From: Burkholderia sp. WSM2230
GTDB lineage: Bacteria; Pseudomonadota; Gammaproteobacteria; Burkholderiales; Burkholderiaceae
Length of the DNA: 64,000 nt
Assembly (NCBI RefSeq): GCF_000472445.1
Contig: NZ_AXAJ01000008.1
Location: forward strand, 230,373-294,372
Direction: 5' to 3'
The notes under the pieces are model-generated. The model saw nothing but the letters and a program-made list of their open reading frames with translations. It did no database searches and was not told where the DNA came from. This document shows positions 58,504 to 64,000 of the stretch, one piece after another. How positions within the stretch are numbered: the stretch's first letter is position 1; the number at the start of each line of letters is the position of its first letter. The position numbers were made by a program, and so were the translations under genes.

Positions 58504-60468
58504 ATGAGTCACGCTCCGTTGCCTCCCACGCCCCCTACACGCGCACTATCCGCGGCCCGTCGCGCCGCGCGTCGGCAGGGCGGCCACGAATCGCAGTTCA
58601 AGCTGCTTGGCGAGCGCCGTTTCGCACCGTTTTTCTGGACCCAGTTCCTCGGCGCGATGAACGACAACGTGTTCAAGATCGGCTTTACGTCGCTCGTCAC
58701 GTTTCAGGCGGCGCGTTTTTCGGGCGTCGATCCAAAAACTGCGGCGTTCCTGATCTCGGCAATCTTCATCCTGCCTTTCGTGCTGTTGTCGGCCACTTCC
58801 GGACAGATCGCCGACAAATACGACAAGGCGATGCTCACGCGTCTCGTGAAGAGCTTCGAGATCGTCGTCATGCTGATCGGCGGCGCGGGATTCCTGCTGC
58901 ACAGCGCGCCGCTGCTGTATCTGTGCACGTTCCTGATGGGCGTGCATTCGACCGTGTTCGGGCCGGTCAAGTACTCGTACCTGCCGCAACATCTGTCGAA
59001 CCAGGAACTCGTGGGCGGCAATGGCATGGTGGAGATGGGCACCTTCGTCGCGATTCTGGTCGGCACCATTGTCGGCGGCGCGAGCGCGGGGTTTGTCGAG
59101 CATGGCGCGCTGGTGCTCGCTTGCGCCTGCGTGGCGATTGCGCTCGTCGGGCGCGTGGTGTCGGGCTTCGTGCCGGTCACGGCGGCGCCGCAGCCGGAGC
59201 TGCGCATCAACTGGAATCCGGTCAGCGAGACGTGGCGCAACCTCAAGCTCGCGCGCGAAAATCGCACGGTGTTTTTGAGCCTGCTCGGCATATCGTGGCT
59301 GTGGTTCGTCGGTGCGACGTTTCTGTCGTCGTTTTTCAGCTTTGCGAAAGACGTGCTGTCCGCCAACCCTGATGTGGTGACCGTGCTGCTGGGCACGTTC
59401 TCGGTTGGCATCGGCCTTGGCTCGCTGCTGTGCGAAAAGCTCTCGAAACGGCGTATCGAGATCGGCCTCGTGCCGCTGGGTTCGATCGGCATGAGCGTGT
59501 TCGGCATCGACCTCTTTTTCGCGAGCCACGCGTTGCCGTCCGTGGGGCATTTGTTGAGCATCGGCGAGTTTGTCGCGCGCCCCGCGCACTGGCGCGTGCT
59601 CGCCGATCTGTTTCTGCTGGCGATGTTCGGCGGCTTCTACAGCGTGCCACTCTATGCGCTTATCCAGAGCCGCAGCCAGCCGAGCCATCGGGCGCGCATC
59701 ATCGCCGCGAACAACATTCTCAATTCGCTGTTCATGATCGTTTCGTCGCTAATGGCGATCGGCCTGACGGCGGCGGGTTTCAGAATTCCGGCGATTTTTC
59801 TTGTCACTGCGCTGCTCAACATCGTGGTGGCAACCTACATCTATTCGCTGGTGCCCGAGTTTCTGCTGCGCTTTATCGCATGGCTGCTGGTGCACACCTT
59901 CTACCGCATTCGCCTCGTGCATGCCGAGCGGATTCCGGAGGAAGGCGCGGCCGTTCTCGTGTGTAATCACGTGAGCTTCGTGGATGCGGTCGTGATCATG
60001 GCCGAAAGTCCGCGGCCGATCCGCTTCGTGATGGACCATCAGATATTCAGAACACCGTTTGCTGGCTGGGTGTTCCGTCATGCGAAGGCCATTCCGATCG
60101 CGCCCGCGCATCAGGACGCGCAGTTGCTCACGCGCGCCTATGAGCGCTGCGCGCAGGCGCTCGCCGAAGGCGAACTGGTATGCATCTTCCCCGAGGGCAA
60201 GCTCACTCGAACCGGCGACATGAACCCGTTTCGTCACGGCGTCACCGAGATCATTCGCCGCACGCCCGCGCCGGTCATTCCCATGGCGCTGCGTGGGCTG
60301 TGGGGCAGCGTATTTTCGCGTGCCGACGACGCGCGCTGGCCGCGCCCGGTGCAAAAGGGCGTGATGAGCCGCCTGACCCTCGCGGTTGGCGAGCCGATCG
60401 AACCGGCGCTTGCCACGCCGGAGCTGCTGCAGAAAATCGTCACGGAATTGCGTGGGGCGCGGAAATAG
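58504..60468 (+). CDS. MFS transporter fused to a PlsC-type acyltransferase
   Basis: The product has 654 residues. Residues about 40-430 form a 12-helix MFS transporter of the LplT type (FFWTQFLGAMNDNVFKIG, GVHSTVFGPVKYSYLPQHLS). Residues about 450-654 are a 1-acyl-glycerol-phosphate acyltransferase domain with the catalytic CNHVSFVDAVVI (H-x4-D) and FPEGKLTRTGDMNPFRHG. In E. coli, LplT and Aas together take up and re-acylate lysophospholipids; here transporter and acyltransferase are one chain, without the AMP-ligase domain of Aas. The likely role is repair or remodelling of lysophospholipid at the inner membrane. The start at 58504 begins MSHAPLPP. Confidence 0.9.
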   Translation: MSHAPLPPTPPTRALSAARRAARRQGGHESQFKLLGERRFAPFFWTQFLGAMNDNVFKIGFTSLVTFQAARFSGVDPKTAAFLISAIFILPFVLLSATSGQIADKYDKAMLTRLVKSFEIVVMLIGGAGFLLHSAPLLYLCTFLMGVHSTVFGPVKYSYLPQHLSNQELVGGNGMVEMGTFVAILVGTIVGGASAGFVEHGALVLACACVAIALVGRVVSGFVPVTAAPQPELRINWNPVSETWRNLKLARENRTVFLSLLGISWLWFVGATFLSSFFSFAKDVLSANPDVVTVLLGTFSVGIGLGSLLCEKLSKRRIEIGLVPLGSIGMSVFGIDLFFASHALPSVGHLLSIGEFVARPAHWRVLADLFLLAMFGGFYSVPLYALIQSRSQPSHRARIIAANNILNSLFMIVSSLMAIGLTAAGFRIPAIFLVTALLNIVVATYIYSLVPEFLLRFIAWLLVHTFYRIRLVHAERIPEEGAAVLVCNHVSFVDAVVIMAESPRPIRFVMDHQIFRTPFAGWVFRHAKAIPIAPAHQDAQLLTRAYERCAQALAEGELVCIFPEGKLTRTGDMNPFRHGVTEIIRRTPAPVIPMALRGLWGSVFSRADDARWPRPVQKGVMSRLTLAVGEPIEPALATPELLQKIVTELRGARK

Positions 60469-60590
60469 GGCAGCCCAGTCCTGGACCAATACTGAACCTG
60501 TCCTGAAGTCATAAGACGGCGCCCGGCGGCGCCTTGCGCCGCGAGGGGCTGGCATAATAGCGTTTTCCCCGCATCCTTTGGACGACGCCC

Positions 60591-61691
60591 ATGTCCGGCA
60601 ACACCCTCGGTACGCTTTTCACTGTCACGACCTTCGGCGAATCGCACGGCCCGGCTATCGGCTGCGTGATCGACGGATGCCCGCCGGGCATGGCGCTCAA
60701 CGAAGCGGACATCCAGTTCGAACTCGACCGCCGCAAGCCCGGCACGTCACGCCATGTCACACAGCGTCAGGAAGAAGACAAGGTCGAGATCCTGTCGGGC
60801 GTGTTCGAAGGCAAGACCACCGGCGCGCCGATCGCGCTTTTGATCCGCAACACGGACCAGCGCAGCAAGGACTACGGCAATATCGCGGACACCTTCCGTC
60901 CGGGCCACGCCGACTACACCTACTGGCAGAAGTACGGCATTCGCGACTATCGCGGCGGCGGGCGATCATCCGCGCGCCTGACTGCGCCAACGGTCGCGGC
61001 TGGGGCTGTCGCCAAGAAATGGCTGCGCGAGAAATTCGGCACTGAGGTTCGGGGCTACATGGCTGCGCTCGGCGAGATCGACGTGCCGTTTGTCGACTGG
61101 GCGCAGGTGCGCGAGAACCCGTTCTTCGTGCCGAACGCGGACATCGTGCCGCAGCTCGAGGCGTATATGGACGCGCTGCGCAAGGACGGCGACTCGATCG
61201 GCGCGCGCATCAACGTGGTGGCTTCGGGCGTGCCCGTCGGGCTCGGGGAGCCGCTGTTCGACCGGCTCGACGCGGACATCGCTCACGCCATGATGGGCAT
61301 CAACGCGGTGAAGGGCGTGGAGATCGGCGCTGGTTTCGCGAGCGTCGCACAGCGCGGTTCCGTGCATGGCGACGAGCTGACGCCGGAGGGTTTCGTCGGC
61401 AATCACGCGGGCGGGGTGCTCGGCGGTATTTCGACCGGTCAGGACATTACGGTGTCCATTGCGATCAAGCCGACTTCGAGTATCCGCACGCCGCGCCGCT
61501 CCATCGACAAGGCGGGGCAGCCCGCGGTTGTCGAGACGTTCGGGCGGCATGACCCGTGCGTCGGCATTCGCGCCACGCCCATCGCGGAAGCCATGCTCGC
61601 GCTGGTGTTGATCGACCACGCGCTGCGCCACCGCGCGCAATGCGGCGACGTCTCGGTCAGCACGCCGAAGATCGCGGCCAGCGCGCCGTAA
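60591..61691 (+). CDS. aroC: Chorismate synthase AroC
   Basis: The product has 366 residues. It starts MSGNTLGTLFTVTTFGESHG, with the active-site histidine, and has DYRGGGRSSARLTAPTVAAG and a late GRHDPCVGIRATPIAEAML, all AroC signatures. It makes chorismate from EPSP with reduced FMN, the last step of the shikimate pathway, in the cytoplasm. Length is typical for the proteobacterial enzyme. A possible -10 CATAAT lies at 60553-60558 without a suitable -35. Confidence 0.97.
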   Translation: MSGNTLGTLFTVTTFGESHGPAIGCVIDGCPPGMALNEADIQFELDRRKPGTSRHVTQRQEEDKVEILSGVFEGKTTGAPIALLIRNTDQRSKDYGNIADTFRPGHADYTYWQKYGIRDYRGGGRSSARLTAPTVAAGAVAKKWLREKFGTEVRGYMAALGEIDVPFVDWAQVRENPFFVPNADIVPQLEAYMDALRKDGDSIGARINVVASGVPVGLGEPLFDRLDADIAHAMMGINAVKGVEIGAGFASVAQRGSVHGDELTPEGFVGNHAGGVLGGISTGQDITVSIAIKPTSSIRTPRRSIDKAGQPAVVETFGRHDPCVGIRATPIAEAMLALVLIDHALRHRAQCGDVSVSTPKIAASAP

Positions 61692-61742
61692 CCAGGCGCC
61701 CCCTGGCGTCTTGAATCGCACTGCGCGCGCGGTGTTTTTCGC

Positions 61743-63221
61743 ATGAGTCAACTTTTTCTCGAGCCGGCAGACGATGTTCTGCCGGCGTTGCGCGCACGCG
61801 CGTCGGCACCGCACGCCACCGCGCAAGACTGTCTCGCGGTGGGTCAGGCGCTGTTGCAACGGGCAGGGCGCAACAAGGCGTTGCAACGCGAAGCGCTTAT
61901 GGCGCTGGTGCGGGCTTATCAGGCGGATCCGTCCTGTGACTCGGCGCTGCTTCATACGATCGCGCAGACGGCGTTCGTCGTGCGCGATTGGGCGCTGGTC
62001 GAATCCGCCACTGCGTTGCTGCTCGCACAAAATTCCGCGGACGCAAACGCGTTGGTCTGGCGTGCAGCTGCGGTCCAGCATCGCGACGACTTCGCTACCG
62101 CCGAGCAGTTGTTGCGCGACGCGGTGCGTGTGGTGCCGGGCAATCCGGTGGCGCTTCACAAGCTGGCCTTGTGCATCAAGGAGCAGGCGCGTTTTGCACA
62201 AGCCGAGGCGTTGCTGCGCGAGGTGCTCGCGTTGTCCCCGGATAATGCTCATGCCTTGTTCGACCTGTCAGAGCTCGAGATTCGCAGCGGCCGTTTCACC
62301 GAGGGCTGGGCGCGCTACGAGTCGCGTCTTGCATTCGCCGGCGGCGAGCTGAACAACGCGCAGCAGGCGCTCGCCGCGATCAGCGCGCCGTGGCAGGGCG
62401 AGTCGCTGGCGGACAAGACGCTTGTCGTGTACGGCGAGCAAGGCAACGGCGATTGCCTGTGGGCGGTGCGCTTTCTGCCGCTGCTCGCAGAGCGCGCGCG
62501 GCGCGAGGGCGGCACGGTAATCTTCGGTCACGATGGACCGTTGCGAGCCCTGTTCGAACGGACGCTGCCCGCGGACGTGCGGCTGGAAACCAGCCTGGAA
62601 ACGCGGCCTGACTTCCATTGCGGGCTGATGAGCCTGCCGCTGCGCCTGGGCATTGTGGATCCGGGTGGCTGGGGCGCGCCTTATCTGAGCGCCGACCCGT
62701 CGCATGTGCAAATCTGGCAGCGGCGCGTGCAAGCCTGCGTCGGCGGGAAGCCCGGCAATCGCAGCGTAGGCCTGGTGTGGAACGGCAATCCCGACCATAT
62801 TCGCGATACGCGGCGCTCGGTGCCGGCTCAACAACTCGAGCCCTTACTGGACGTGCCGGGGGTGACGTATTTTGCGCTGTCGCCAGGCCGGGGAGAGACC
62901 GTCGCGCAGTGGCGTGCCAAGGGGCTCGACGTGGTCGACCTCACTCACCACTTCCAGTCTGGTTTCGACGATGTCGCCGCATTGCTCGCGAATCTCGACC
63001 TGACGGTCACGATAGACAGCGGCCCGGCTCATCTCGCCGGCGCACTCGGCGTGCCGACGTGTCTGATGATCGACCATGTATCGGCATGGTTCTGGGGCAG
63101 TGAGTCGGCCGTTACGCCCTGGTACGATTCGATCGAACTCTTCAGGCAACCCGCGGTGGGCGCCTGGGCGCCGGTGGTGGAAGAGGTGCGCGCGCGCATC
63201 GAACGGATGGCGCGCGGCTGA
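61743..63221 (+). CDS. TPR-repeat protein with a glycosyltransferase-like C-terminal domain
   Basis: The product has 492 residues. Residues about 30-200 contain tetratricopeptide repeats (VALHKLALCIKEQARFAQAE, DNAHALFDLSELEIRSGRFT). Residues about 210-492 resemble GT9/ADP-heptose-type transferases (VYGEQGNGDCLWAVRFLPLL, VGLVWNGNPDHIRDTRRS, LTVTIDSGPAHLAGALGVPT). Such fusions are common in Burkholderia and act in glycan or protein glycosylation, usually without a known acceptor. It follows aroC by 51 bp and may share its transcript. Confidence 0.85.
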   Translation: MSQLFLEPADDVLPALRARASAPHATAQDCLAVGQALLQRAGRNKALQREALMALVRAYQADPSCDSALLHTIAQTAFVVRDWALVESATALLLAQNSADANALVWRAAAVQHRDDFATAEQLLRDAVRVVPGNPVALHKLALCIKEQARFAQAEALLREVLALSPDNAHALFDLSELEIRSGRFTEGWARYESRLAFAGGELNNAQQALAAISAPWQGESLADKTLVVYGEQGNGDCLWAVRFLPLLAERARREGGTVIFGHDGPLRALFERTLPADVRLETSLETRPDFHCGLMSLPLRLGIVDPGGWGAPYLSADPSHVQIWQRRVQACVGGKPGNRSVGLVWNGNPDHIRDTRRSVPAQQLEPLLDVPGVTYFALSPGRGETVAQWRAKGLDVVDLTHHFQSGFDDVAALLANLDLTVTIDSGPAHLAGALGVPTCLMIDHVSAWFWGSESAVTPWYDSIELFRQPAVGAWAPVVEEVRARIERMARG

Positions 63222-63280
63222 GGTTCAGCTCACGACGTTCGCGACGCGGGCACGCTCAGCGCGCGCCGCGAAGGTAGACA

Positions 63281-64000
63281 TCACATGTTCGGATAATTCG
63301 GCCCGCCGCCGCCTTCAGGCGTGACCCACACGATGTTCTGCGTCGGGTCCTTGATGTCGCAGGTCTTGCAGTGCACGCAGTTCTGCGCGTTGATCACAAG
63401 CCGCTCGCTGCCGTCGTCGTTCTTGACGAATTCATAAACTGCGGCCGGGCAGTAACGCGACTCCGGACCGGCATACGTCTGCCAGTTCACGTTCACCGGC
63501 ACCGTGGGATCTTTCAGCGTCAGATGCGCGGGCTGGTTCTCTTCGTGATTCGTGTTCGAGATGAACACCGAAGACAACCGGTCGAATGTGAGCTTGCCAT
63601 CCGGCTTCGGATACACGATCGGCTTGCACTGCGAGGCAGGCTTCAGCATCTCGTGGTCCCAATGCTGGTGATGCAGCGTCCACGGCACGTTGCCGCCCAG
63701 CAGCTTCTGTTCGATGCCGACCATCAGCGTGCCCAGGTACAGGCCCTTGCTCATCCACTGCTTGAAATTGCGGGCCTTGTATAGCTCGGTATGCAGCCAG
63801 GAAGTCTTGAAGCTCTCCGGATAGGCCGTGAGTTCATCGCTCGTGCGGCCCGCCTGCACGGCTTCGAAAGCGGCTTCGGCGGCGAGCATGCCGGTCTTGA
63901 TCGCCGCATGCGAGCCCTTGATGCGCGATGCGTTCAGGAAACCCGCGTCGTCGCCGACCAGCGCGCCGCCGGGGAACACCAGCTTCGGCAGCGACATCAG
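63281..64000 (-). CDS. Electron-transfer flavoprotein-ubiquinone oxidoreductase (C-terminal part)
   Basis: About 239 residues of the C-terminal region are present; the gene continues beyond the window. LVGDDAGFLNASRIKGSHAA belongs to the FAD/quinone part. The end carries a ferredoxin-like 4Fe-4S cluster: RYCPAAVYEFVK and CVHCKTCDIKDPTQNIVW supply the four cysteines. The enzyme passes electrons from ETF to ubiquinone at the inner membrane during fatty-acid and amino-acid oxidation. The final PEGGGGPNYPNM is typical. Confidence 0.95.
   Translation of the reverse strand: MMSLPKLVFPGGALVGDDAGFLNASRIKGSHAAIKTGMLAAEAAFEAVQAGRTSDELTAYPESFKTSWLHTELYKARNFKQWMSKGLYLGTLMVGIEQKLLGGNVPWTLHHQHWDHEMLKPASQCKPIVYPKPDGKLTFDRLSSVFISNTNHEENQPAHLTLKDPTVPVNVNWQTYAGPESRYCPAAVYEFVKNDDGSERLVINAQNCVHCKTCDIKDPTQNIVWVTPEGGGGPNYPNM

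Overview
The window is high-GC chromosomal DNA from a member of the Burkholderiaceae, most likely Paraburkholderia or Burkholderia. The evidence is an inositol cluster with a kinase fused to a DUF2090 domain, a contact-dependent inhibition (CDI) locus in the Burkholderia order A-I-O-B, an aae-like aromatic-acid efflux operon with its own outer-membrane factor, and codon use rich in GCG/CGC. Housekeeping genes (valS, galU, uvrD, aroC, an ETF-ubiquinone oxidoreductase) suggest a main chromosome. No rRNA, complete tRNA, CRISPR array or insertion sequence was seen.

Layout. 1-816: end of a branched-chain amino acid type ABC importer (livG tail and livF, the latter with an altered Walker A motif). 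1100-3397: a duplicated-domain lipoprotein of unknown function. 3423-15722: myo-inositol uptake and catabolism. A minus-strand operon runs binding protein, permease, ATPase, iolC, iolD, iolE, iolB. A divergent plus-strand operon carries an RpiR-type regulator and two Gfo/Idh/MocA dehydrogenases. A perfect dyad, GGAA-N6-TTCC, lies between them and is the likely operator. 15871-20133: tusA-like gene, a shared terminator, galU and valS. 20716-34339: the CDI/two-partner secretion locus. 34528-43290: uvrD, a nucleosidase gene, prpE, a fosmidomycin-resistance type exporter and a chemoreceptor. 43367-49441: four-gene efflux operon with a divergent LysR regulator. 49626-63221: mixed metabolic and membrane genes (phosphoesterase, FAD oxidase, WrbA, YihY, MetY, CBS protein, MFS-acyltransferase fusion, aroC, TPR-glycosyltransferase). 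63281-64000: carboxy-terminal part of ETF-QO.

The most unusual region is 29101-32630. The giant exoprotein ends in a variable toxin-like tip, followed by a membrane-anchored putative immunity gene. Then come an orphan tip of the same family, a second diverged immunity gene, a third tip collapsed by an in-frame loss of about 153 codons, a degenerate copy of the 5' end of the transporter gene tpsB, a frameshifted lipoprotein gene in the bcpO position, and finally intact tpsB. This reads as a recombination-built array of toxin/immunity variants, with a 114-bp segment (111 identical) positioned so that an in-frame swap of the tip is possible. The tip and immunity families are not ones I can name with confidence.

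All calls come from reading the sequence and its translations. No database search was run, and family names rest on remembered motifs and gene context.
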